64,000 nt of DNA from Quercus robur (Eukaryota; Streptophyta; Magnoliopsida; Fagales; Fagaceae). The notes below the pieces were generated by a model. The model was given only the letters and a program-made list of their open reading frames with translations. It did no database searches and was not told where the DNA came from. Location: NCBI RefSeq assembly GCF_932294415.1, contig NC_065537.1, positions 6,924,349 through 6,988,348 of the forward strand, read 5' to 3'. The translations under genes were made by a program, and so were the position numbers. Shown here piece by piece: positions 48,607-60,234 of this stretch (position 1 is its first letter; every line of letters begins with the position of its first letter).

Positions 48607-48907
48607 TGATGCACAGTAAAAATGAAAAAGGGTTAACGGGGAACTGAGTATTTTGATTTATCGCAAACATGTAAATTTGCCTATAAACTTCCTGTCTAAG
48701 ATCTTCTTCTATTGAATTTTCCAATTCTTCCAATTCTTTAATTCAGTGAGGGAGGTGAATGGAGCTTGGTGATTAAGAAACTTAAATATAAAAAATCAAA
48801 TAAAGAGAATTTAAAGTTATTAAAAAAAAAAAAAAACTCAGATACATAAAGTGGCAAAGACAATTTTGTCTGAAAAAAAGTAGCAAAGACAAGAAAAAGA
48901 AAATAAT

Positions 48908-48946
<39 letters not shown>

Positions 48947-50341
48947 AGATAATGTGAAAACTGAGAATGTTAAGATGGGAGTAATGAAGTGATGAAAAAA
49001 TGGCTTAAAATAATAATAAAAAAGAGAAAAATAGATACTACTAATTATGAGTTATGTTAACGGATACTTTAAGACAATTGTTAATAAATTATAATAGAAA
49101 AGTTTTGATATGAGGTTTATGAGAAATATAAAAAATTGCCAACAAAATTAATTACTTTATTATTTTCTTATGAATAGATTTCTAAAATTAATTCCCACTA
49201 TTTATTTTGGTAGTTAGTACTTAGCATTATTAATCCGTGCAATGCACGAAAAAATTTATCAGTTTAAACATAAAATATAATACTATCAAAAAGATATTGT
49301 AATTATCCATTAACCATTACATTTTTATTATTATTAGTATTTATAAAAGATAGAATGTTATTATTAATTCTCAAAAGTAAAAATACAAAAGTATAGAAAG
49401 TTGGTGCCCACATGCTTAGTATATTGATAGAACTAAAGGAGACAACAATATAACAGGTGTAATGCTGTGAATATGCACTCCAGATATCAAATCAGCTATA
49501 CAGTAAATTTGATTCAGGATTGTTACTTTCATTCCAAGAGCTCAGGTGTAGAAGAAAGTCCATAAAGCTGTGATTCAGGATTTTACCCTTTACCGTAACA
49601 TAACCAAACAATCAATATGGATAATTAATAAATAATAACACATGCCAGTAATTGCAAAACTTCGGAACTTTTCGTTGCCTTCTAAACAATTCATTAGAGC
49701 ATTTACATCCCATATCTTCAAACTATTCTATTTTACCATCACAAAAGTTACTTTATCTACTATATCATACAATTTTACAATACACCTTACATCCAAACTT
49801 TTATTTTACAACACGACACTTTAAAATAATATAAATTATACAATAAAATAATAAAAAATTATCTCTCTCTCTCTCTCTCTCTGTCACTCTCTCAACAACC
49901 ACACAACCCAATCACCATCACACCACCACCATGCCCACCACACCACCATTGCCCACCAAAATCCCACAGGAACCAAAAACCCAAATTAAAAAAAAAAAAA
50001 AAAAACCATTAAACATACCCAACAAAACCAATTAAAATACCCAGCAAATCCAACACCTGATTTGATGCTGTAGCCCTACAATATATTGGTAAAACCCACC
50101 CAATAACACCGGTTTATTACTGGGTACACCTTTAGTAATCTACATAAGTGAACAAAACCGGGTTGGATCCTCCCTTATAGGATTCTCTAACCCCACTGCA
50201 TACAGAGCAGTTCAACGATCCTCACCTCAAGCTTCTCCATAACACAAGTGAACTCGCACAACGGTACCAACGTAGAAGCTAGAGATTCAGTACGTGAACT
50301 TGTGCAAAGCTTTTCTGAGGTTGCCATGTGGGAGTGGTGGT
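48607..50341. other. Intergenic, AT-rich, with repeat ends
   Basis: It holds a TATA-like TTATATTTAA for copy A (about 48780-48790, minus strand), a (TA)n tract (48910-48943) and a Helitron-like 3' end on the minus strand: hairpin CGTGCATTGCACGG at about 49235-49248, then ten bases, then CTAA at 49221-49224. There is also a (CT)n tract at 49862-49882. The stretch 50190-50341 on the minus strand may be a gene 5' part (see finding on the hAT insertion), but no family is recognised. Confidence 0.4.
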
Positions 50342-51083
50342 TAGACATGGCAATACGGGTCAGAATTTTCTGACCCGACCCGAACCCGATTTTTTTGACC
50401 AGAAGCAAAAACAGGTTGACCCGTGACCCGACCTGATTTTTTTTGCGAGTCAACCCGACTCAACCCGAATAACCCGTGACCCTACCCGTTAAAAAAATTC
50501 GCTAAATTTTTTATTGGGATAAAACCCTTTTTCGCCCTTACATTTTCACGCGATTCCCATTTTGATCCATAATTTTTTTTTCACCGCTTTTAGTCCCTAT
50601 CTTGAAAAATGCGTCTCATTTTTGTCTCTGTCGTTACATCAGAGACAGAAATTGCACAGGTGGCAAACGGCAAAGTTAAGATCATTAAAATAATAATAAA
50701 ATTTTTTATTTTAACACTAAAAAATGCCACCTCAGCATTTAAATAAAAAAATTAATTTATTAATTTTAACTAAATAAAAAAAATTAAAAACAGAAATAAA
50801 AACAAAAAATTACATTAATTGAGATTTGAGGGTGGCTTGAACAAGAACAATAAGAACATACATCCAGATCTAAGAACACAAGATTAAAATCTAAAAATCA
50901 CAAACCCAAAAACACAAACACAAAAACAAAAACAATAGATCTTCTTGTTAAACCAAACACAAAAGCAACAAACACAAACTCAAGAACACAAAATTAAAAT
51001 CCAAAAATCACAAACCAGAAAATAAGAACATAAAATTAAACTATAGATCCACATCAAATTAAACACAAAAGCACAAACACAAA

Positions 51084-51353
51084 TTGATTTCCAGCAAGAA
51101 CAAAAACACAAACACAAACCCAGCAACAAATCTTCCTTGTCAACCAAACACAAAAGCAACAAACACAAACCCAGCAACTGACAACGATGAGGACGAAGAC
51201 GTGGAGAAGCTTCTAGAGCCGTTCATGAAGGACCATCTAGTGGCTTTGATCAAGAAGGGAGTGAGCAAGCACCCGGACTTGATTGAAATCGTGCGTGAGC
51301 TCGCTGATGTGGACCCCGCCCACCGCAAGATCTTCATCCACGGCCTCAGCTAG
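51084..51353 (+). pseudogene. Chimeric frame: MULE leader plus UBA2-like fragment
   Basis: 89 codons from an ATG near the inner border of the left inverted repeat. The first 32 or so are Asn/Thr-rich repeat-derived residues. From about 51179 the frame matches plant UBP1-associated proteins 2 (UBA2A/B): EDVEKLLEPFMKDHLVALIK, then PAHRKIFIHGLS, the start of the first RRM. A TAG at 51351-51353 replaces the conserved Trp of the RRM RNP2 region, and UBA2-like coding continues in frame (DTTTETLTSIFGKYG) to about 51400. It is a captured fragment, and translation to a stable protein is unproven. Confidence 0.75.
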
Positions 51354-51572
51354 GACACCACTACTGAAACCCTCACCTCCATCTTCGGCAAGTACGGCAA
51401 GATCGCTGCATTTTGGGTCGTTCATGATCCGACCCGACCGAAACCGCTCCACCGAAGATTCGATCCCGATTTTGCTCCCCCAAAATGCCGATGACCAAAT
51501 CTCCTCCTTCTTCTTCTTCTTCTTCTTCATTGCTCTAGAGCTTTCCAATTCCTCTTCCTGACTCTCGCTCTA

Positions 51573-51755
51573 ATGGCCATGAGAGGTGTCGATTTCAAAT
51601 GGTCAGTTCCAAGCTCCTACTTTTCTGTACATGCGTGTGTGAGTGAGTTTGAGAGCGTGAGAGTGATTGGTTTTGGAAATTTGAAGTGAAAAATTTGTGG
51701 GTTTTTTTTTTGCAGGTACGATGGGTTTTTCTTGTCGATGCTGGTGACGAGTGTG
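51573..51755 (+). pseudogene. Captured SIS3-like RING E3 ligase fragment (exon 1, intron, part of exon 2)
   Basis: MAMRGVDFKW is encoded by 51573-51601. A GT intron follows to a T-rich tract and AG at 51715, then YDGFFLSMLVTSV to 51755, where similarity stops. This is the N-terminus of SUGAR-INSENSITIVE 3, a membrane-anchored RING-type ubiquitin ligase. The upstream sequence (about 51410-51572) looks like its 5' UTR, including a (CTT)n tract. Retention of an intron shows capture at the DNA level, not by retroposition. Confidence 0.75.
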
Positions 51756-52368
51756 TATCCTTTAATGGAGTATTGATTGTGTTTTTATTAGTATAATTTA
51801 GTAGCTTTATAGTTTACTAAGATAACATGGGAAAAATGATGCTGGGTTTGGGTTTGTGTTTGTGTTTTTGGTTTGTGATTTTTGGATTTTAATTTTGTGT
51901 TCTTGAGTTTGTGTTTGTTGCTTTTGTGTTTTGTGTTTGGTTTAATAGGAAGATCTGTTGTTTTTGTTTTTGTTTTTGTGTTTTTGGGTTTGTGATTTTT
52001 AGATTTTAATTTTGTGTTCTTAGATCTGGATGTATGTTCTTATTGTTCTTGTTCAAGCCACCCTCAGATCTCAATTAATATAATTTTTTGTTTTTATTTC
52101 TGTTTTTAATTTTTTTATTTAGTTAAAATTAATAAATTAATTTTTTTATTTAAATGCTGAGGTGGCATTTTTTAATGTTAAAATAAAAAATTTTATTATT
52201 ATTTTAATGATCTTAAGTTTGCCGTTTGTCACCTGTGCAATTTCTATCTCTGATGTAACAGTAGGGACAAAAACGAGACGCGTTTTTCAGGATATGGATT
52301 AAAAACGGTGGAAAAAAAAGTTAAAGACCAAAATGAGAATCACGTGAAAATGTAAGGATGAAAAATAG

Positions 52369-52372
<4 letters not shown>

Positions 52373-52402
<30 letters not shown>

Positions 52403-53214
52403 GTCCTGATATTATGTGCATGAAGCACAAAATACCAAAACTAGTAATAATATATTATGTTTATCATACCCAATAAGAAAAGCACTGTCCTTGACAGTAG
52501 ACAAGACATCACAACACTACTGTCACTACACAAGGGCCAACTTGGCCGACTCACAACCATTAAAAAAAAAAAAAAAAAAAAATCTCATTCAATGGTCAAT
52601 GCTTGCTAGCTGTAGTCCATGTCCATCACTCACTCGGTTCACTCCATTGTCCAAAGCCAAAGCACAAAATGCACAATACAATCAATTATACAAACAAACC
52701 TGAAAAGTGAAACCTGAAAGTTTAGTTGAGTTACTCTACTTCTCTAAGTTCTCTTGCGCCTCCATGTTCACAGTCTCTGCCCTTCTTCGTTCTTCACAAA
52801 TTCGACATTCCACACATTTTTATGTTTATTTTTAATTTTTTTTTTTAGTTTATCTTTCTAAGTAATCTAACTTTATTATTATTTTAAATACAATAGGAAC
52901 ATGTGTACTTAAGAAGACCAATAATTTTCTACTCTGCTGGCTCACTTGTTTTGTTTGTTTTAAAATCTATCTCTTTTTGAAGTTTTAAACTTGTAATTAT
53001 ATGCATTTTAACAGTAAACTATTAACATTGAAAACTTTTTCCATCATGAATTTATGACTATAAATAATTTTTGTCATGCTCAAAAGTCAAAACTGTTAGA
53101 ATTGGAAGGATATTAACAAGTGACATTAAGTGCAATTCATTTGCTTAACTGATTTTATTCATTCTCTCTAAACAGGTTGTCATTGATTTGTTTTTGTAAT
53201 TGAGGGAATTTTTT
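52373..53214. other. Interior right arm of the hAT element, nothing recognised
   Basis: AT-rich sequence with A and T runs and no domain. The part 52400-52760 has ordinary base composition and may be an acquired host segment, but I recognise no gene. Confidence 0.35.
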
Positions 53215-53369
53215 TTTTGAAAAATACGGGTCAACCTGACCCGACCCACAACCCGATTGACCTGTTTAAAAATGACCTGTTTTGACCCATGACTCGTTTG
53301 ACCCGCCAATCTGATTGACCAGACCCGAACCTGACCCAACCCGCCCGTTTTGCCACTTTTAGTGGTGGT

Positions 53370-53986
53370 GATAGAGATCCGGTACTGTGCATTGTTGAGA
53401 AGCTAGAGAGAGATGCGAGAGAGAGGGGCTTGGAATGTTCTGGAGAGAGGGAGAGGAGATGAGAGTGACTGTGTGAGACACTGAAGAGAGAGAAAAGATC
53501 AATAACTCTATGTGTTTGCTACTCATCAATAACTATTTCATTTTTCCATCGTCTCCTTGTGTGTCTGCTACTATTTGCATGTAATAGTTTGGTGTTGCTT
53601 GCTAATTGATGTTTTAATAATAGTTTCTATGGTTTAGTGGTCGTGGCTCAAATACAATTCTTTAGGGTTTTCCAAAGAAAGAGGCCTCTTTCTATGGTTT
53701 GGTGATTGTGGCTCAAATACAGAGAGATTGAAAGTTAAGAGTGATCGTGGAAGACATTGATTGTGGTGGTGAGCTAATCAGTTTAGCTGTTTAGGGTTTT
53801 ATTAGAAAGAAATCAGAGAAAGAGAGAGAGGACTTGCATGAGCTTTAAGGTTTAGGAGATGAATTAATAAAAAAATATTGGTGAAAAGAATTTTAAATGA
53901 ATAATGATATGGAAAATTGTTTTTAAAAAAAGATAATGATGTGGCAAGTTCTGGAGAGGTCAACAAAAAGTTAAAGGCTTCAGTTT

Positions 53987-54064
<78 letters not shown>

Positions 54065-55761
54065 TTAGCAAATCCTTCCAAGATTTAGTAGAGTTTAAAT
54101 CACATTAATTAATTGACTCTCTATACAAAAAAAAAAAAAAAAAATCACATTAATAAAATGTTACTGATAAAACTATTATTAGCAAACGTTTTTTAGGCTT
54201 ATCTATTTAACTTTGTTTTCTTGTTGCTGGGTTGCTTTGCACAGCAACCTATTTTTATTAAATAGATTTATTTATATAAAAAATTTATATATTTTATGAG
54301 AATGTATTTATCTTGGATACATATGAACATATACTTTTTTTTTGGTGAATGGACATGAACAAAAAAGAGTGCATAATTGTTTGCTTCCTAAATAACTATG
54401 TTATACTAGGTTCATTATTGGATGAATGGACATTAACAAAAAAGTGTGCATAATTTTTGCTGAGAAAAAATGTTTGTATAATAGAAACGTCTTATACACA
54501 CATACATATTTCCCTATTTGACCATCTGTATGTAGAGTTACTCTTTATTGTTCCCTTATAATTTAGCTGCCTTTAAATTCCAAGCTCCTAGATTAGTAAC
54601 TGAGTCTTTTTTTTTTCCCCAACAAATGGTCATTGCATGAGCTTTTACAGGTGTAGGCGAAGCCAAGTGTCCCTATCATCTTCCTCAGAAAAAGAAAAAT
54701 GAAAAAAAAAAAAGTGTCCCTATATATCATCGAGTTATAACTTACAAGTCTGCTGGCTAGTATTTTCTAAATTAGTTTTTTGTGCCCATAGGCAATGTTA
54801 TCCTGACACTTTGGCACAATCCGAATCATCCGATCGTACACATATAATACTAATGGAAATCAATAAATTTTACCGCGTATACCAAAAAATAACTTGTCTT
54901 CACCGTGGCGGACAGTTAAACCTGTGAATAGTATCAAAAAATACAATTAGACTTATGAATAGTAGAAAAATAAGTTGAAATTTTCAGGTTGTCCCAAACA
55001 AACACTTAGGGTGTAATTGTTTGAAGATGAAATAAGGTGGATAAAATTTTTTTGATAGAAAATAGGAAAAAAAACTTTTTTAGAGTGTGTTTAGTTACGT
55101 AAAGAGGAGAGAAAATAAATGGTGGGGTCAAGTGTTTTCTTCCTGGACCAACCAAAATGTTTTATTTCTGAAATGAGAAGAAAACTGAGTAGGGATGAAG
55201 TTTTTATTGACTGCCAAAAATGCACTGAGCAGTAACGTTTTTTATTTATTTATTTATTTATTTTTTCACGTTGCCTTTATATTTTTTGACAAGAAAACTT
55301 CTTCAAGCTGCCTTGATTGACAAGAAAACTTCTTCAAGTTGCTCTCCTAGGCAGTAACGTTGCTTTTTTTTTTTTTTCCTGGACAGTAAAGTTGCCTCTA
55401 TTTTTTTTCTTTTGATTTTCTAAGGCCTGGGTGACTCCACATGTTGTAAAAGGAGATTCGTATATTCCCACTTCCCTCTTCTTTCCGTTACCAATGTTGC
55501 AACTTGTACCAAATAAATGTTTCTTTCTCATAAAAGGACAGACCAAAATCTCAGAAACACCATAAACTAAACTACATTGCAAGTATAAACATGAAGATCC
55601 ATAGGATCATTAGCATCATGATTCTAAAAAAGTACATAATTTAACACAAAAAGTTCCTGCTTCAACACATTATTTTACATCTCTCATTACATCTCATTTC
55701 TTATTTATCACATCAAATTCAACACTATTTATTTATTTATTCATTTCTCTCTCTCTTACAC
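53370..55761. other. Intergenic, microsatellites
   Basis: No gene recognised. It contains a (TA)n(GA)n tract at 53987-54062, T runs, and a MITE-like TTAGGGTGTAATTGTTTG stretch at about 55010-55160. Confidence 0.45.
53987..54062. repeat. (TA)n(GA)n compound microsatellite
   Basis: About ten TA units are followed by about 28 GA units without interruption. Confidence 0.95.
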
Positions 55762-55860
55762 TTAAAATGATCCTTGACTTGCTGTTGGTGATCATAAAAC
55801 ATCTTGGCAAGAGTGTTTTTTCCCAGACCACTCATTCCACGTACAAAAACAACTCTTTAG
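55762..55860 (-). pseudogene. NBS-LRR P-loop fragment
   Basis: The minus strand reads VFVRGMSGLGKNTLAKMFYD followed by HQQQVKDHF, the kinase 1a (P-loop) of a plant NB-ARC protein. The P-loop has Asn where the first Thr of GKTT is expected, which would impair nucleotide binding. Nothing else of the gene surrounds it. Its end overlaps in type with the relic at 30600-30830. Confidence 0.75.
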
Positions 55861-57274
55861 TTTTTCTCTTCTTTTCTTCAGTAAGTAAAGATGCCACCAA
55901 TTAAAGAGCTGGTGGGGTTTAAAAATTATTTTGAGAAAAAGATTAATAACGGCAGGCCCAATATAGTTTGAGAGCCTAAGGCAAAAATTTTAAAGAGGGA
56001 TTTTTATATTTAAATATCACTTAAATAATATTTAGTTTATTTTTTATATTATAATTTTTTTTTAATTTTAAATCTATTATTAATTCTTACTGATTATGAC
56101 TAATTCATCCTAAGTGAGTTAGTGTTGTAAAATTTGTATTAGTTTTAGCATTTTTTTTTATTCACTTAATAGTAATTGGGTTTTATTTCTATTAATTCAT
56201 AATTTATTTATTTATTTATTTTTTGCATGGAGAAAGTGTTAAAATTATTACAAATTTTATAGCAAAAAACTTACAAACTAATGTGGCAATAAAATGATAC
56301 TTCAACAAAAGAATAAATGAGTAATGAATCACTTTTTGTGATTGTTGACATATCAATTTATAAGTTCTATATAATAAAAATTTAAATATACTAGCATAAC
56401 TCTAATATTTTAGGCATTTTTAATTTTAAGAGTGGGAAAAATATGTACACTAACTCACATTTTTTTAGTTTTTAATTAAAAAAAAAAAAAAAACCATACT
56501 GGCCCCAAATTAAAGAGTTGCAAGTAATTCATATCATTCCAATTCATATAAAAGAGTTGCCCCGCATATGTTGTAGCTGCTGGAATGGGTTTGCAATTGA
56601 GTAATTGTTGTGGATGAAGTTATTGGGCCTGAAATTCCTTCCTCTGTTCGAAACCCAAATTGTCTTCCCTGTGCTGTGCATCAATCTGCCTGCACAAAAA
56701 AGCCCACGAATGCATCTACCTGAAACAATAGTACTACTACCACTTCAAGGTCAAAACGACATGTAGCCCATAAATACAATATAAATTACAATCTAAAATT
56801 TTGATTTTGAACACAACGGCTAGGATACTAACAGTTAATAGTGAGAGTTACAATCAAATACAAAAAATAAAGGCTTAATTCCTTAGAATCGCCCTGTCCA
56901 TCTTCTTTTTAAACCAACCTCCATGTAATTCTTCAAGCCAATTCATAAAATTAAAATCACCAATCCTCTTGAAAGCCAGGCCTAAACCATATGTTCATAT
57001 TATTGCATATCAACAGTGTTCAAGTAGGAGAATTTGGCATTCTGTGCTTTTAGTAAACTACATGTTCAGTTAAGCCAAGCTACTCAGTGAGTCAGATGTT
57101 GGAGATTGTTCTTACTCACAAGTCACAAAGTACATGTTTCCTTGAACCACTTGCATTTGTATATATTTTGTTAGAAACAAACATTTTGGAAGAGACAAAG
57201 TATATTTTTCAAGGGCCAGTAATAAAATTGTTGTTACTCTTACATTCATCAAACTTTCTTTGTTAAAATTGTAG
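55861..57274. other. Intergenic, nothing recognised
   Basis: AT-rich sequence. The region from about 56520 to 56760 has more balanced composition but no frame I can assign. A T-rich stretch before 57275 may be the last intron part of the kinesin-like relic. Confidence 0.4.
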
Positions 57275-58450
57275 TTGCTGATGAGAAAATTAACAATGTT
57301 AGTAGCTTCTTAACCAAATTTGAGGAAGCCCACGCTACGGTGAGAGAAACTGATTTGATATTAAATGCTTTGCTAAAAGCAAATAAGAGTGCAAAACAAT
57401 TGGCTGGTATGTAGAAGCAAAGTGGTGAGGAGTTGAAGGTAGAGAAAGCAAGCTTGATTGAAGATGCTGCACAACATAAGTAATCAATACGTTTGAAAGG
57501 AGAGAACGAACTACTGAAGGATCAAATCCGTTATGGTTTGGCAGAGATAGCAAGCTCTTTTTCTTTGCTTGAAGAGTGTTTTTTGTAAATGCAAAAAACG
57601 CTGGATGAGAGGTTCATATTGTGATGCCTCATCTATGGCACAGGAGATGCTGTACTTGGTTAGAAACTCCAGATCATCGCTAGAAGAAATTTGCACTGAG
57701 AGATTGGAGAAGGTAGGAACTTTGTTTGTGTTGTACCCGTGCCATGTAGGAGAGATTATTAGCAAACTGCCACATTTTAATGCAAATCGTGGTATGTATC
57801 CATTCAAACGTCAAGAATGCCGTCCAGTAAGAAATTTGCAAGCTAATTGCTCTAGTGGTAAGGATGACATTACCAATGAGAGAATCATGGATCAAGGAGA
57901 TGGAAGTGAAATAGTCAGGAAGTAGGAAGAGGAAGAACTGGGATTATCTGGTGACAATCTCATATATGAGAACTTGGCACTTAAAAATGAATTGCAATGG
58001 AGAGTAAGACCCTATTTGGTACACCATTTTAAACACATATTTTCATTTTTTAAACAACATTATACGTATTTCTACACATTTTTTCACCTACACATATTTT
58101 CAAAAAAACTGAAAACTGTTGTTTAAATACACGTACCTAACGAGCCATAAGTTTTATTAGAAGGTTTGCCTTTTGATTTTACCTTCTTAGGAATCAGCCT
58201 CCACCACAATGGACATCAAAGACAAAACTGAAAAGCTAATATTTTCTTTAAGCCAAGTTCAGCATGAGCTAGAGATGGAAACAAGTCATCTTGATGAATT
58301 GCTGGTTGAATATAGAAAACTTGAAGGTCATCTAGCTGATATTGAAAATGCTTTGTTTATAGCTCAATAGCTGATAGCCTGATTATGAAATTTGACTATT
58401 GTGAAGATCAAACAATACAAAGAGTACTCTCTGAACTTGAATTGCATCCT
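57275..58450 (+). pseudogene. KIN-12-type kinesin coiled-coil fragment, broken
   Basis: Exon-like parts at 57275-58003 and 58191 to about 58450 are bordered by AG and GT sites. They encode a coiled coil (ADEKINNVSSFLTKFEEAHA, then LNALLKANKSAKQLAG and SMAQEMLYLVRNSRSSLEEI) like the stalk of phragmoplast-type kinesin-12 proteins. In-frame stops occur at about 57415, 57480 and 57923, and one frameshift near 57585. The motor domain is absent. A MITE sits in the intron. It is a decayed remnant; the KIN-12 assignment is from memory of stalk sequence and is moderately sure. Confidence 0.55.
58008..58147. mobile_element. MITE, CTATTTGGTACACC type (copy 1)
   Basis: The left end ACCCTATTTGGTACACC and the right end CGTACCTAACGAGCC are inverted relatives. 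The interior matches the element at 59467-59604 in opposite orientation (AACACGTATTTTCACA and AAAACTGAAAAC-type words). Confidence 0.65.
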
Positions 58451-60234
58451 GAAGCCCAGGCATCCCAGTACCAGAAAAAGATACCATATTGTACTTGCAC
58501 ACTAAATTTAAAATAGCATGATATCAGTTTGATTTAAATCTTTGAGAATGTATCATAGGATTCAAAAGGTATCCCCTTGTACCAATATCTCATATACTTT
58601 GTTAGTCAGAAAACAACCAATTCCAAATTACTGATTTGTATCGGTAGCTTCTATGTTTCTAAGTCTGGAGGCTTGAATTGCTTAAGACGACCTAGGTGTG
58701 ATTGCCTAGTATTCTATATTTACCTTGTTTTCAGTTTATCCCCTGTTTCAGTTCCAAATAGCCATCAAGATTTAATCTTTCTAACCAAAAACCATTAAAC
58801 ATCCACCACTATTCAAGAACCCTTCAAGAACTCATCAAGAAATCTATTCTAGTTTTGAATTCTAAAAGATCCCGCATCACCACCGGTCATTTTATGTTCA
58901 CTTCCACAACTTTTGGTTTCATCTCCTTGCTATTATATAAACCCGTCATTCACAAAACTTGAAATTTTCTTCCAAAGTTAAATACCAAAATGCTACAACC
59001 AAGTAGTCTACCAAGTTAGTAAAAATCCCCAATGTATGAGACTTCACATTCGCAGACCCACAATTATTTCCCAAATAGACATAAATAAACACCAAGCTTC
59101 CTTTAAATCAGACCCAAATTCACTGAACCCATATTTTCATTCCCAATGTTAAATTTCGAACTTGCAGGGAAAATCCCAACTCTAATCTCAATTCACAAAC
59201 CTACCATGAATCAACCAATTCCACTTCTCAACTTCCCCTAAACTTTCCAATACACAAATCCCAATGGGCGTTGTGGTTCAATCCTTTCTACTATATAAAC
59301 CCCTTTCATTCACAAAACCTGAAACTATCTTGTATGATCCCACATTCACAAACAAATACACATTTAAAAACATCAAGTCACTTCTAAATCAGACCCAAAT
59401 TCCTTGAATCCACAATACATTCTCAATGATAACTTTCAAATTTGCAGAGAAAATCCCAAACTCTTAAGGCTCGTTTGGTATGTGTTTAAATAACAGTTTT
59501 CAGTTTTTTTGGAAATATGTGTGAGTGAAAAAGTGTGTGAAAATACGTGTAATGTTGTTTAAAAACTGAAAACGTGTGTATAAAATGGTGTACCAAACAA
59601 GGCCTTAATCTCAATGCACAACCCTACCACCACAAAATAAATCATAAATAAAAAAAATCATACCCATTTCTCAGTTTCCCCTAAACTTCCAGCTACACAA
59701 TCTCAAAAAACCATTGTTATTCAATCTAAAGAAAATAAATATAAAACAAGCCAGCTTGTAATGTAATACCATAATGTTATCATTAAGATTCTTCATCAAA
59801 ACAATTAAATTCAACAAAACCAACATTTAAATTTAATCAGGAGCAAAGCGAAAGTAGCATGAATCTAGCAACCAATGCATCAATATATAGAACTGAATAC
59901 AGCTATCAAAAATTATTTACATTCCAATTCAGCCGTGCAGAGAACAAAAAACAACATTATCAAACTATACCAAAAAAAAAAAAAAAAAAAAAAATTTGTG
60001 TAATTATTCTGACTTGCTACTTGTACTTGTACTATGACCGTCACGCACAAAAGGTACGTGATTGTAATTAGTAATTTAAACACTACTTTCTCTTTATTTT
60101 TATTTTTTTATTATTTTTTTTTGGGGTGATAACCTAACTAATTTAAACACTACAGGATTAAACAAAACTAAACAACATGATTTTTTTTTTTTCCTCACCA
60201 TGTTGTCTCGATCTGTTGATCCTCATCGACGCCT
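58451..60234. other. Intergenic, nothing recognised besides a MITE
   Basis: C/A-rich sequence with repeated ACCCAAATTC and AAATCCCAA words between 58850 and 59700, suggesting a degenerate internal duplication (59040-59180 resembles 59340-59470). No coding signal. Confidence 0.4.
59467..59604. mobile_element. Tourist-like MITE (copy 2)
   Basis: The left end AGGCTCGTTTGGTATG and the right end TACCAAACAAGGCC are an inverted pair. TTA occurs on both sides (59464-59466 and 59605-59607). It belongs to the same family as 58008-58147. Confidence 0.7.

Larger units (their letters stand above)
50517..52372. mobile_element. Pack-MULE with ~510-bp terminal inverted repeats and two captured gene pieces
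   Basis: The left arm (about 50517-51030) and the right arm (about 51855-52372) are long imperfect inverted copies sharing CCTTACATTTTCACG near the ends, then TTACATCAGAGA, AATTGCACAGGTG, ATGCCACCTCAGCATTTAAAT and ACACAAA-rich inner parts. Long inverted repeats of this kind are typical of Mutator-like elements. The core holds exon fragments from a UBA2-like RNA-binding protein and a SIS3-like E3 ligase instead of a transposase. The 9-bp target duplication could not be fixed because both ends lie in AT-rich runs. The right end is followed by about 25 T. Confidence 0.8.
50342..53361. mobile_element. hAT element (3.0 kb) hosting a Pack-MULE
   Basis: The ends are TAGACATGGCAATACGGGT and, inverted, TAAAAGTGGCAAAACGGGC. 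A perfect 8-bp duplication GTGGTGGT flanks it (50334-50341 and 53362-53369). Subterminal arms (to about 50515 and from about 53215) are full of ACCCGACCCG/TGACCCG words, as in the intronic hAT element at 16622. There is no hAT transposase. Most of the interior is a Mutator-like element (about 50517-52372). Confidence 0.9.

Noticed and set aside
48536-48733. 65-codon minus-strand frame overlapping the start of SKP1-like copy A
   Set aside because: It is in a different frame, has no domain, and at most is an upstream frame in the 5' UTR.
51237-51548. Antisense frame across the captured UBA2 and SIS3 pieces
   Set aside because: Opposite to the recognised coding strand. A shadow.
53802-54108. 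Frames of alternating Ser-Leu or Arg-Glu
   Set aside because: Microsatellite (GA)n translation.
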